Source of the DNA: Streptomyces formicae
GTDB lineage: Bacteria > Actinomycetota > Actinomycetes > Streptomycetales > Streptomycetaceae
NCBI RefSeq assembly: GCF_002556545.1
Contig: NZ_CP022685.1
Span: 2,604,001 to 2,668,000, forward strand
Reading direction: 5' to 3'
DNA: 64,000 bases
The notes under the pieces are model-generated. The model was not told where the DNA came from. It saw only the letters and a list, made by a program, of their open reading frames with translations, and searched no databases. The position numbers and the translations under genes are program-made. This document shows, piece after piece, positions 54,057 to 62,217 of the stretch. How positions within the stretch are numbered: position 1 is the stretch's first letter; each line of letters begins with the position of its first letter.

Positions 54057-54932
54057 ATGGGTGAGACGACCGTGACGACACTTGAGGGCCGGCAGGGCTC
54101 GACCACATCACCCATCGCGGGCACGGAAGACGACCGCAATGGGCGGACTTCCGCGCGCGTCCTGCGGCGGCTGCGCACTCCCCGCCGCCCCCGGCTGTGG
54201 TTCGAGATCCTGCTGATCGCGGTGAGCTACTGGACGTACTCCCTGATCCGCAACGCGGTGCCGGAACAGAAGTCGCAGGCCCTGCGGAACGCCGACTGGA
54301 TCTGGCGGGTCGAGCACGACCTGGGGATCGCCGTCGAGCAGAGCATCAACCACGCCGTGGACTCGGTGACATGGCTCATCGTCGGCATGAACTACTACTA
54401 CGCGACGCTGCACTTCGTGGTGACGCTCGGTGTTCTGGTGTGGCTCTTCCGCAAGCACCCCGGCCGGTACGCGGCCACCCGCCTCGTCCTCTTCGCGACG
54501 ACGGCGGTGGCCCTGGTCGGCTACTACCTGTACCCGCTGGCACCGCCGCGCCTGATGAACGGCACGCACTTCATCGACACCGTGGTCGTCCACCAGACGT
54601 GGGGCTCGATGGCGTCGGGCGACCTGAAGAACATGTCGAACCAGTACGCGGCGATGCCCTCCATGCACATCGGCTGGTCCCTGTGGTGCGGCCTGACGAT
54701 CTTCGCCCTGGCCTCCGTGCCGTGGGTGAAGGTGCTCGGCCTGCTCTACCCCACGGCGACGCTCGTCGTGATCGTGGCGACCGCCAACCACTTCTGGCTC
54801 GACGCGGTGGGCGGCATGATCTGCCTGGCCTTCGGGTTCGCGGTGGCGCGGCTCTGGTACGGCTCGATGCCTTATGCGCTGCCGCGCGAGGTGGCGGTCG
54901 AGGGCGAACCGGTGCTCACGCCGCTTCGGTGA
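54057..54932 (+). CDS. PAP2-superfamily membrane phosphatase / phosphotransferase
   Basis: A 291-aa membrane protein with about six helices and the PAP2 (inositolphosphotransferase-like) motifs YPLAPPRLM, AMPSMHIGWSLW and ANHFWLDAVGG. The family removes or transfers phosphate from lipid phosphates or pyrophosphates. An N-terminal basic cytoplasmic tail (residues 1-45) precedes the first helix RLWFEILLIAVSYW. Its stop overlaps the P450 stop by 17 bp in opposite directions. A role in processing the terpenoid product next door is only a possibility. Confidence 0.85.
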   Translation: MGETTVTTLEGRQGSTTSPIAGTEDDRNGRTSARVLRRLRTPRRPRLWFEILLIAVSYWTYSLIRNAVPEQKSQALRNADWIWRVEHDLGIAVEQSINHAVDSVTWLIVGMNYYYATLHFVVTLGVLVWLFRKHPGRYAATRLVLFATTAVALVGYYLYPLAPPRLMNGTHFIDTVVVHQTWGSMASGDLKNMSNQYAAMPSMHIGWSLWCGLTIFALASVPWVKVLGLLYPTATLVVIVATANHFWLDAVGGMICLAFGFAVARLWYGSMPYALPREVAVEGEPVLTPLR

Positions 54933-56292
54933 TCCTCCCGTCCTTGCCGACGGTGCGGGGCGTCGCCCGCAGGTGCAGCTTGCGGGGCCGCAGCGCCAGC
55001 CCCAGAGCGGGGCGGACCCGTCGGTCGCCCGGCAGGTGTGCCAGGTTCCACCGGGCGGCGATGGTCGCGAGGGTGAGGACGGCCTCGGTCATGCCGAAGG
55101 TGTCGCCGATGCACTTGCGGGCACCGGAGGCGAAGGGGACGAGGGCGTGGCGGGGCGGCTGGGGACGCTCCGGGTTCCAGCGGTCGGGGTCGAACACCTC
55201 GGGGTCGTCGTAGAGGTCAGGGCGGTGGTGGATGAGGTAGGGGCTGTAGGCGACGCAGCTCCCCGCGGGCAGCAGGTGCCCGCCGAGGCGGGTGTCGGCG
55301 GTGACGGTGCGCGTGAAGATCCAGCCCGGCGGGCGCAGCCTGAGGGTTTCGGTGATGACGCGGTGCGTCAGTTCCAGCCGTGGCAGGTCGGCGTGGGTGG
55401 CCGTGGCTCCGGCCAGGACGGCGTCCACCTCGGCGTGCAGCCGCCGCTCGATCCGGGGGTTCCTGGCCAGCAGGTCGAGCGCCCAGGCCAGGAGGGAGGC
55501 GGCGGTCTCCGTACCGGCGAGGAAGATGGTGACGACCGTGTCGCTGATCTCCGCGTCGGTCATGCCGGGACTGCCGTCCTCGGTGTCGTGGGCGGCGATC
55601 AGGGCCGAGAGCAGGTCGTCGTGGTCGACGCCCTCGGCGCGGCGCCCGGTGATGATCTCGTCGAAGGCGGCGCGCAGGCGCATGCGCGCACGCACGTGGG
55701 TGCGGTTGCCCTGGGTGGGGATCCTGTCCAGCGGGGGGACCATGAACATGCGCTGGTAGAAGCCGTCGAAGAAGGTCTTCACGTCGACGAGGACCTGGCC
55801 GAGTTCGCTCGGCGGCAACGCGGCGGAGAACAGGGTGGTGGCCGTGATCTTGGACGTGATGGTCATCATCTCGGTGGGCACGTCCAGGACCTGCCCGGCA
55901 CGCCAGGACCCGGCCACCTCCTCGACGCAGGCGCTCATGACCTTCGCGTAGCCGGGGAATCGTGCCGGGTGGAAGGCGGGCTGGGCCAGTCGGCGCAGCC
56001 GCCGGTGCGCGCTGTACGGACAACTGGCGAGGCCGTCGTCGCCCACGACCTCCCGCACCCGGTCGAAGATCGGGCCGCCCTTGTCGAAGACGCGGTCGTC
56101 GACCAGGGCCTGCCGGGTCAGTTCCGGGTCGCAGATCATCACCAGCGTGAAGGGGCCCAGCTGGATGCGGACGAGTTCCCCGTGCGCGGAGAGGGAGTTG
56201 ATGAACTCCAGCGGGTTCCGCAGCAGCGGGAGGAGATGACCGACGACGGGGAGCGCCTTGGGGGCGATGGGGACCGAACGCAAGCTCGCCAT
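54916..56292 (-). CDS. Cytochrome P450 (CYP170-like) of the terpenoid operon
   Basis: A 458-aa P450 with no membrane anchor. It shows the I-helix FLAGTETAAS (A259-T263), the ExxR pair E315-R318 in ITETLRLRP, the PERF-like segment FDPDRWNPERP, and the heme loop FASGARKCIGDTFGM with axial C394. Overall it resembles CYP170A1, which oxidises epi-isozizaene in S. coelicolor (from memory). The start ATG 56292 is 6 bp after the terpene-synthase stop, so the two are translated from one mRNA. It is the likely oxidase of the terpene made by the upstream enzymes. Redox partners are not encoded nearby. Confidence 0.9.
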   Translation of the reverse strand: MASLRSVPIAPKALPVVGHLLPLLRNPLEFINSLSAHGELVRIQLGPFTLVMICDPELTRQALVDDRVFDKGGPIFDRVREVVGDDGLASCPYSAHRRLRRLAQPAFHPARFPGYAKVMSACVEEVAGSWRAGQVLDVPTEMMTITSKITATTLFSAALPPSELGQVLVDVKTFFDGFYQRMFMVPPLDRIPTQGNRTHVRARMRLRAAFDEIITGRRAEGVDHDDLLSALIAAHDTEDGSPGMTDAEISDTVVTIFLAGTETAASLLAWALDLLARNPRIERRLHAEVDAVLAGATATHADLPRLELTHRVITETLRLRPPGWIFTRTVTADTRLGGHLLPAGSCVAYSPYLIHHRPDLYDDPEVFDPDRWNPERPQPPRHALVPFASGARKCIGDTFGMTEAVLTLATIAARWNLAHLPGDRRVRPALGLALRPRKLHLRATPRTVGKDGRITEAA

Positions 56293-56298
56293 GTCCGC

Positions 56299-57345
56299 TC
56301 ACTCCCCGCCCAGGAGGCAGGAGGGGCTCACGAGTTCTTGCGCATCGGTGCTCCCCAAGCCGTAGCGGGGCGTCTCCAAGGACCACGTGTACACGGAGTC
56401 GACCCAGTAGTAGATCGCCCGGGCATGCCTCCTGACCGCTTCGGGCAGGGAGGTGTCCGCGCAGATCGACTCGACGGTGTTGGCGTTCTCGAAACGCATC
56501 GCCGCGTTGAGGGTGAGCGCGCAGGAGAAGGCCATGTCCACGGGAATTCCGTACTCCTGGCAGATGACGCCGATGAGACTGAGCCTCTCCCCCGATTCGG
56601 CGGCCACGTGGCAGCTGTGCAGGTCGTTGTCGAGACCGACGAGCAGGCTGCCCTGTTTCATGAGCTGGAGCAGGGGCCCCGGCAGCCGCTCCCCCGGCCC
56701 GACGAGGCCCGGCTGGAGTCGCTGCACCCACATGCCGAGAACGATGCCCGCCGTGCGCGTCCTGTGCTTCAGGTACTGGTCAAGGCTCGGGAGGGGCTCC
56801 CCGCTCTCCCACGCCTGCCGGAACGTGTACTCGTGCAGGAATCCCAGCAGCAGCTCGGTGAAGCCGGGGACCAGCTCGGCCCCTCCCGCGGCGACGATGT
56901 CGTCGCGGAGACTGGCGATCGGCCTGAGGATGTCGGGCCCGCCGGACGGCGCGTGCCCGCTCTCCAGGGTTTCCCTCACGGGCTCCATGAGACGGCCGAC
57001 CGGCTGGTCCCCGCCGAGGTCGACGGTGTTCAGCCAGAACAGGATCATCTGCAGCTTGGCCAGCGGGAACAGCACGTGCCACGGGGCCTGTGGGGCGAAG
57101 AGCCCGACCAGGTGGCCGGGGGTCGCCTCGGCCGTTATCCGGACGTGCTCCTTGCTCATCCCGAGATCCGCCGCCCAGGTGAGTACGGCGGACTCCAGCT
57201 GGTCGGTGCGCGGGTGAGCGGGGTAGGTCTCACGGCCCTTTCCCAGATGGGAGAGCAGCCAGGGTTTCAGGGGGTGAAAGGTACCGGGGATGTCGCCAGT
57301 CGTCCTGGGGCCGGGGCCGGGGAACGGAAGAGGCATCTCAAGCAT
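56299..57345 (-). CDS. Terpene-synthase-like protein with degenerate metal motifs
   Basis: A 348-aa protein that fits the class I terpene-cyclase fold. QYLKHRTRTAGIVLGM supplies the Arg sensor, the second metal motif is N240-DLHS244-CHVA248-AE250, and the C-terminal R327-Y328 pair lies in TPRYGLGS. The first metal motif, normally DDxxD near residue 105, reads L105-N-T-V-D109, keeping only the last Asp. In the NSE motif the expected Glu at 248 is Ala, with a Glu two residues later. It may use altered metal chemistry or a non-ionising route. ATG 57345; it is 19 bp after the cis-prenyltransferase stop and 6 bp before the P450. Confidence 0.72.
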   Translation of the reverse strand: MLEMPLPFPGPGPRTTGDIPGTFHPLKPWLLSHLGKGRETYPAHPRTDQLESAVLTWAADLGMSKEHVRITAEATPGHLVGLFAPQAPWHVLFPLAKLQMILFWLNTVDLGGDQPVGRLMEPVRETLESGHAPSGGPDILRPIASLRDDIVAAGGAELVPGFTELLLGFLHEYTFRQAWESGEPLPSLDQYLKHRTRTAGIVLGMWVQRLQPGLVGPGERLPGPLLQLMKQGSLLVGLDNDLHSCHVAAESGERLSLIGVICQEYGIPVDMAFSCALTLNAAMRFENANTVESICADTSLPEAVRRHARAIYYWVDSVYTWSLETPRYGLGSTDAQELVSPSCLLGGE

Positions 57346-57364
57346 GCTGCGGTTCCTTCCTGCG

Positions 57365-58093
57365 CTACTTTCCGAAACGCCGCTGACGGTTGCCGTAGAA
57401 GGCGAGGGCGCGGTGGAGGTCGGACTGGGTGAAGTCGGGCCACAGAACGGGACAGAAATAGAGCTCGGAGAGGGCCGCCTGCCAGAGCATGAACCCGGAG
57501 AGGCGCTGTTCGCCCGAGGTGCGGATCACCAGGTCCGGATCGGGCAACCCGCAGGTGGACAGGGCCTGCGCGAACGACCTCTCGGACACGGAGAAGCCGG
57601 CGGACGTCACCGCCTGGTGGGCGACGACGCGCGCCGCGGCGAGGATGTCCTGTCGGCCGCTGTAGCCGACCGCGAAGTTGATCTGGGGACCCTGGTTGTG
57701 GCAGGTGGTGGCCTCCGCGTCGCCCAGCGCGGTCGCCAGCGATTCGGGGAGCAGCCGGGGGTCCCCGAGGTGACGCATCCTCCAGTGACCGACCGCCGCC
57801 AGACGGTTGGTCAGTTCGGAGATGATGTCCAGGAGCTTGTGGAGTTCGGGCGCGGAGCGGTTGAGGTTGTCCGTCGAGAGCAGCCACCACGTGGTGGTCT
57901 CTATGCCCACGGACTCGCACCAGCGAACGGCGCGGCAGACGTTGTCCGCGCCCACCTGGTGGCCGTGCTCCACGGGGTGGCCGTGCGCCTGCGCCCAACG
58001 GCGGTTGCCGTCCACGATGAAGGCGACGTGCCGTGGCCCTCTGTCCGAGGCGAGGGCCGTCGAGTCGGGGAGGTCGCGCGGAGGAGTACTCAT
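57365..58093 (-). CDS. cis-Prenyltransferase (UPP-synthase family)
   Basis: A 242-aa cis-prenyltransferase, first in the terpenoid operon. Key residues match UPP synthases: D28 in HVAFIVDGNRRWA, N76 and R79 in STDNLNRS, and R191, R197 and E210 in RTSGEQRLSG, then LYF. The NYGGR segment is GYSGR. STDNLNR differs from the usual STENWxRP, hinting at a different chain length. AAGGAAG precedes ATG 58093. It elongates isopentenyl diphosphate units with cis double bonds and probably supplies the substrate of the terpene-synthase-like protein. A separate housekeeping UPP synthase is expected elsewhere. Confidence 0.9.
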   Translation of the reverse strand: MSTPPRDLPDSTALASDRGPRHVAFIVDGNRRWAQAHGHPVEHGHQVGADNVCRAVRWCESVGIETTTWWLLSTDNLNRSAPELHKLLDIISELTNRLAAVGHWRMRHLGDPRLLPESLATALGDAEATTCHNQGPQINFAVGYSGRQDILAAARVVAHQAVTSAGFSVSERSFAQALSTCGLPDPDLVIRTSGEQRLSGFMLWQAALSELYFCPVLWPDFTQSDLHRALAFYGNRQRRFGK

Positions 58094-58510
58094 CGGGCAC
58101 TTCCTTATCGCCTGGGACCAGAGCATGCGGGCCGGCACGTACCGAGCGGGCTCGACGAGCAGGGGAGGGGGGGGAGGTTGTGCCGACCGCGGCTTGCCCT
58201 GGAAATCCTGATCGGCTCCGCCCGGCTTGCAAAGGCGCGTCCGGGGGGCGCTCGTCGCGCGCCCACCTCTCATCGGAGGCCGCTACGGCTCTTGCCGAGG
58301 GCGCTCACGACGCGCCCCCGAAGTGCGATGGTCCCGCGGCACGGTCCGCGCTCCGGCCGGTCGGTGGCACTTTTGCCCCTACCGTCAGCCGCATCGGCTC
58401 CGGCACCGGAAGCGGAGGGCGATCATGCCGCTCGGCCGCGTCCGCCGGGACCGGCACGGCCGGGCCGGCGTGCCGGATCGAGGCAATGCGCCGAAACGCT
58501 TCGGTGCGCC
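58094..58510. other. 417-bp non-coding gap between the terpenoid operon and glnE
   Basis: No convincing gene is visible. It should hold the promoter of the terpenoid operon. It contains the hairpins CCGGCACG/CGTGCCGG (58451-58476) and GCGCCGAA/TTCGGTGC (58488-58507), the latter next to the glnE stop, and a G-run near 58160-58175. I see no operator I can name. Confidence 0.6.
58488..58507 (-). terminator. Probable glnE terminator
   Basis: 8-bp arms GCGCCGAA (58488-58495) and TTCGGTGC (58500-58507) with one G-U wobble and a 4-nt loop, 3 bp past the glnE stop. No U-run follows, so confidence is limited. Confidence 0.5.
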
Positions 58511-61500
58511 CTAGGCCCCGTAGAACCGCTCCTCCATGACCGCCCGCGCCCTGCGGGTGATCCGCCGGTAGTCGTCGAGCATGTCGCCGACGTGCCCGCT
58601 GTCGTAGCCCAGGTAGCGCGCGACGGCGGCCAGTTCGCGCCCGTCGGAGGGGAAGGTGTCGCCCGCGCGGCCGCGCACCAGCATCACCGCGTTCCGCACG
58701 CGCGTCGCCAGCACCCAGGCCTCGTCGAGGATCGCCGCGTCCTCCGTCGAGATCAGCTCCGCCGCGCAGGCCGCGGCGAGCGCCTCGCGAGTGCGGGTCG
58801 TGCGCAGGCCGGGCTCGGCCCAGGCGTGCTCCAACTGCAGGAGCTGGACGGTCCATTCGACGTCGGAGAGGCCGCCTCGGCCCAGCTTGGCGTGCAGGGT
58901 CGGGTCGGCGCCGCGCGGCATCCGCTCCGCCTCCATCCGGGCCTTGAGGCGGCGGACCTCGCGGATCGCGTCCTCGCCGAGACCCTCGGCCGGGTAGCGC
59001 AGCGGGTCGACGAGGTCGAGGAAGGCGCGGCCGAGTTCCTCGTCGCCCGCCACCGGTTCGGCCCGCAGGAGCGCCTGGGACTCCCAGACCAGGGACCAGC
59101 GGCGGTAGTAGGCCGCGTACGACTTGAGCGTACGCACCAGGGGGCCGCTCCTGCCCTCCGGGCGCAGGTCCGCGTCGATGAGCAACGGCGGATCGGCGGA
59201 GGGGAGTTGGAGGAGCCTGCGCATCTCGGCGACCACCTTGGCGGCCGCCTTCGCCGCCTCCTGCTCGTCGGCGCCCTCGCGCGGCTCGTGCACGAACAGG
59301 ACGTCGGCGTCCGAGCCGTAGCCCAGCTCGTGGCCGCCGAAGCGGCCCATGCCGATCACGGCGAAGCGGGTCGGCAGCGTGTCGCCCCAGCCGTCGCGGA
59401 CGACCGCGCGCAGCGTGCCCGCGAGGGTGGCCGACGTCAGGTCGGAGATGGCGTCCCCGACCCGGTCCACCAGGGCGCCGGGGTCGGCCTCCGCGGGGCT
59501 CTCCTCCGTGCCGTAGGAGCCGATGATGTCGCCGGCGGCGGTCCGGAACAGCTCGCGCCTGCGCACGCCGCGCGCCGCCGTCACCGCCTGCTCGACGCCG
59601 TCGGCGCGGCGCACGGCGGCCAGGACCTCCTGTTCGAGGGCGCCTCGGCCGCGCGGTTCGAGGCCCCGCTGGTCGCCGAGCAGGGCGACGGCCTCGGGGG
59701 CGCGGAGCAGCAGGTCGGGGGCGAGCCGTCCGGCGGAGAGCACCCGCGCCAGGTTCTCGGCGGCGGCTCCCTCGTCCCTCAGCAGCCGGAGGTACCACGG
59801 GGTTTTGCCGAGCGCGTCGGAGACCTTGCGGAAGCCGAGCAGGCCCGCGTCCGGGTCGGCCGAGTCCGCGAACCAGCCGAGCAGGACGGGCAGCAGGGTG
59901 CGCTGGATGGCCGCCTTGCGGGACACCCCCGAGGCGAGCGCCTCCAGATGCCTGAGCGCGGCGCTCGGGTCCGCGTAGCCGAGCGCGACGAGCCGCTCGC
60001 GGGCCGCGGAGGTGCTCAACCTGGTCTCGCCAGGGGCGAGTTGGGCGACGGCGTCGAGCAGCGGACGGTAGAAGAGCTTCTCGTTCAGCCTGCGCACCAC
60101 GGAGGTGTGCCGCTTCCAGGCGCGGTTCAGCTCGGTGATCGGCTCGGTGCGCATGCCGAGCGAACGGCCGATGCGGCGCAGGTCGGCGTCGTCCTCGGGC
60201 ACCAGGTGGGTGCGCCGCAGCTTGTAGAGCTGGATGCGGTGTTCCAGGGCGCGCAGGAAGCGGTACGCGTCGTCGAGCTGGGCGGCGTCGACGCGCCCCA
60301 CGTACCCGCCAGCGCCGAGCGCCGCGAGCGCTTCGAGCGTGGAGCCGCTCCGGATGGAGGTGTCGCTGCGGCCGTGCACCAACTGCAGCATCTGTACGGC
60401 GAATTCGACGTCGCGCAGCCCGCCGGGGCCGAGCTTCAGCTCCCGGTCGACCTCGCCCGCGGGGATGTTCTCGATGACGCGGCGGCGCATCTTCTGCACG
60501 TCGGCCACGAAGTTCTCGCGCTCGGCGGCGTGCCAGACGAGCGGCGCGAGCGTGGCGACGTACTCCTCGCCGAGCTCCAGGTCGCCCGCGACGGGGCGGG
60601 CCTTGAGCAGCGCCTGGAACTCCCAGGTCTTCGCCCACCGCTGGTAGTAGGCGAGATGGCTGCTGAGGGTGCGCACCAGCGGGCCGTTGCGGCCCTCAGG
60701 GCGCAGGTTCGCGTCGACCGGCCAGATGGTGCCCTCGACGTTGGTCTCCGAGCAGATCCGCATCATGTGCGAGGCGAGCCGGGTCGCGGCCCGCAGCGCC
60801 TTGCCCTCGTCGGCCCCTTCGACGGCCTCGCCGACGAAGATGACGTCGACGTCCGAGACGTAATTGAGCTCGTGGCCACCGCACTTGCCCATCGCGATGA
60901 CCGCGAGGCGGCACTGCGCGGCGTCGGCGGGCGCGGCCGCGCGGGCCATGGCGAGCGCCGCGCGCAGCGTCGCGGTGGCGAGGTCGGCGAGCTCGGCGGC
61001 GGCCTCGGCGACGTCGGTGGTGCCGCACACGTCACGGGCCGCTATGGCGAGCAGACAGCGGCGGTAGGCGACGCGCAGCGACACCGGGTCCGTGGCCTCG
61101 GCCAGGCCCCGCTCGAACTCCTCGACGCCGGGGTGCAGGTCGACCGCCTCGTAGGTGACGAGGGCCCGCCAGTCGCGGGGGTGGCGCGCCAGGTGGTCGG
61201 CGAGCGCCTCGGAGGCGCCGAGCACGCCGAGGAGGCGGTCGCGCAGCGGCTTGGCGGTGACCAGGGTGTCGAGCAGCTCGCGGCGGCCCACCTCGTCCTC
61301 CTGGCCCTCGACGAGCCGGACGAGTCCGAGCAGCGCGAGGTCGGGGTCGGCGGTGGCGCCGAGTGCGTCGAGGAGCAGCGGATCGTCACGGACCGTGTCC
61401 AGGTCCGGGGCGTCGAGCAGCCGCTCGGCCGCCGACGGATCGGTGAATCCGTGCCGCAGTAGCCGCGTGAACGTGCTGCTCCTGCGTCCCCCCGTCTCCC

Positions 61501-61555
61501 GCCACCCCCCTTTCAGCGGGCGCTTCGCGCTCTCCCCCTCGTGCGGCAGCGTCAT
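58511..61555 (-). CDS. glnE: Glutamine synthetase adenylyltransferase / deadenylylase GlnE
   Basis: A 1014-aa bifunctional enzyme that adenylylates and deadenylylates a GSI tyrosine (Y398 of the GlnA encoded at 5114). The two nucleotidyltransferase domains are visible: the N-terminal one with GKCGGHELNYVSDVDV and the C-terminal one with GRFGGHELGYGSDADV, separated by a helical linker; each is followed by a GlnE-type second-metal segment (VDANLRPEGRNGPLVRT and IDADLRPEGRSGPLVRT). ATG 61555 has GGAGG upstream. The two N- and C-terminal activities are assigned from the family. Confidence 0.95.
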   Translation of the reverse strand: MTLPHEGESAKRPLKGGWRETGGRRSSTFTRLLRHGFTDPSAAERLLDAPDLDTVRDDPLLLDALGATADPDLALLGLVRLVEGQEDEVGRRELLDTLVTAKPLRDRLLGVLGASEALADHLARHPRDWRALVTYEAVDLHPGVEEFERGLAEATDPVSLRVAYRRCLLAIAARDVCGTTDVAEAAAELADLATATLRAALAMARAAAPADAAQCRLAVIAMGKCGGHELNYVSDVDVIFVGEAVEGADEGKALRAATRLASHMMRICSETNVEGTIWPVDANLRPEGRNGPLVRTLSSHLAYYQRWAKTWEFQALLKARPVAGDLELGEEYVATLAPLVWHAAERENFVADVQKMRRRVIENIPAGEVDRELKLGPGGLRDVEFAVQMLQLVHGRSDTSIRSGSTLEALAALGAGGYVGRVDAAQLDDAYRFLRALEHRIQLYKLRRTHLVPEDDADLRRIGRSLGMRTEPITELNRAWKRHTSVVRRLNEKLFYRPLLDAVAQLAPGETRLSTSAARERLVALGYADPSAALRHLEALASGVSRKAAIQRTLLPVLLGWFADSADPDAGLLGFRKVSDALGKTPWYLRLLRDEGAAAENLARVLSAGRLAPDLLLRAPEAVALLGDQRGLEPRGRGALEQEVLAAVRRADGVEQAVTAARGVRRRELFRTAAGDIIGSYGTEESPAEADPGALVDRVGDAISDLTSATLAGTLRAVVRDGWGDTLPTRFAVIGMGRFGGHELGYGSDADVLFVHEPREGADEQEAAKAAAKVVAEMRRLLQLPSADPPLLIDADLRPEGRSGPLVRTLKSYAAYYRRWSLVWESQALLRAEPVAGDEELGRAFLDLVDPLRYPAEGLGEDAIREVRRLKARMEAERMPRGADPTLHAKLGRGGLSDVEWTVQLLQLEHAWAEPGLRTTRTREALAAACAAELISTEDAAILDEAWVLATRVRNAVMLVRGRAGDTFPSDGRELAAVARYLGYDSGHVGDMLDDYRRITRRARAVMEERFYGA

Positions 61556-61662
61556 GGTCCCGCGCCTCCGTTCGATCACTCCTGGCCAGAGCCTACGGCC
61601 TCGCCGACGAGTTCCGCCCGCGCGGGGAGACAGCGGGCCCGGTCCCTGGTGTACTGCGGTTC

Positions 61663-62091
61663 ATGGAGTACACACTCGAAGTGATCCCGCTGCCCGTGAG
61701 CGACATCGACGCGTCCATGGCGTTCTACCGCGACAAGCTCGGCTTCCACGTCGACATCGACACGGAGGTCATGCCGGGCATGCGCATCGTCCAGCTGACG
61801 CCGCCCGGCTCCGGCTGCTCCATCGCCCTGGCCGACACGCTCTGGGACACGATGGACGGACCGACCCCTGCCGCGGGCTCGTACCAGGGCCTCCAGCTCT
61901 GCGTCGCCGACGCGAAGGCCGCGCACGCGGAGTTGACCGAGCGTGGCCTCGACGTGTCCGAGCCCGTGGCGCACGCTCCGCAGGACGGGGGGACGTTCAT
62001 GTACTTCAAGGACCCGGACGGCAACGGCTGGGCCATCCAGGAGTACCGGGTCCGTGCGACAACGCCCCTGCGGGAGGCAATCGCCCCGTAA
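61663..62091 (+). CDS. VOC/glyoxalase-superfamily protein
   Basis: A 142-aa vicinal-oxygen-chelate protein with two fold modules: EVIPLPVSDIDASMAFYRDKLGFHVDIDTEV first, and GGTFMYFKDPDGNGWAIQEYR last. This resembles lactoylglutathione-lyase-like and dioxygenase-like small proteins. It is not related closely to the one at 15054. The start is ATG 61663, divergent from glnE. Its stop TAA lies inside the outer arm of a large inverted repeat at 62083-62216. Substrate unknown. Confidence 0.87.
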   Translation: MEYTLEVIPLPVSDIDASMAFYRDKLGFHVDIDTEVMPGMRIVQLTPPGSGCSIALADTLWDTMDGPTPAAGSYQGLQLCVADAKAAHAELTERGLDVSEPVAHAPQDGGTFMYFKDPDGNGWAIQEYRVRATTPLREAIAP

Positions 62092-62216
62092 GGGGCGCGG
62101 GGAACGGCGCGAGCGACCAAAGAAGAGCCGCGGTCGCGTCTGCTCGGTGATCCGGCAGACGCGACCGCGGCTCTTTTCCGGGCTGAGCGCGCAGTTCCCC
62201 GCGCCCCTGACGGGGC
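62083..62216. repeat. Large nested inverted repeat between the VOC and glnA2 genes
   Basis: Outer arms GCCCCGTAAGGGGCGCGGGGAAC (62083-62105) and its near-complement (62194-62216) enclose the terminator stem at 62124-62174. The element AGGGGCGCGGGGAAC is familiar from many Streptomyces intergenic regions (from memory), and it contains the VOC stop. Confidence 0.75.
62124..62174. terminator. Strong terminator between convergent VOC and glnA2 genes
   Basis: Perfect 20-bp arms AGAGCCGCGGTCGCGTCTGC (62124-62143) and the complement (62155-62174), an 11-nt loop, and a following TTT. Confidence 0.85.
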
Positions 62217-62217
62217 C

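Noticed and set aside
57290..61462. A 1390-codon open frame on the + strand
   Set aside because: It is antisense to the cis-prenyltransferase and glnE. High third-position GC keeps the complementary frame open; the translation is low-complexity Arg/Ala/Gly with no domain.
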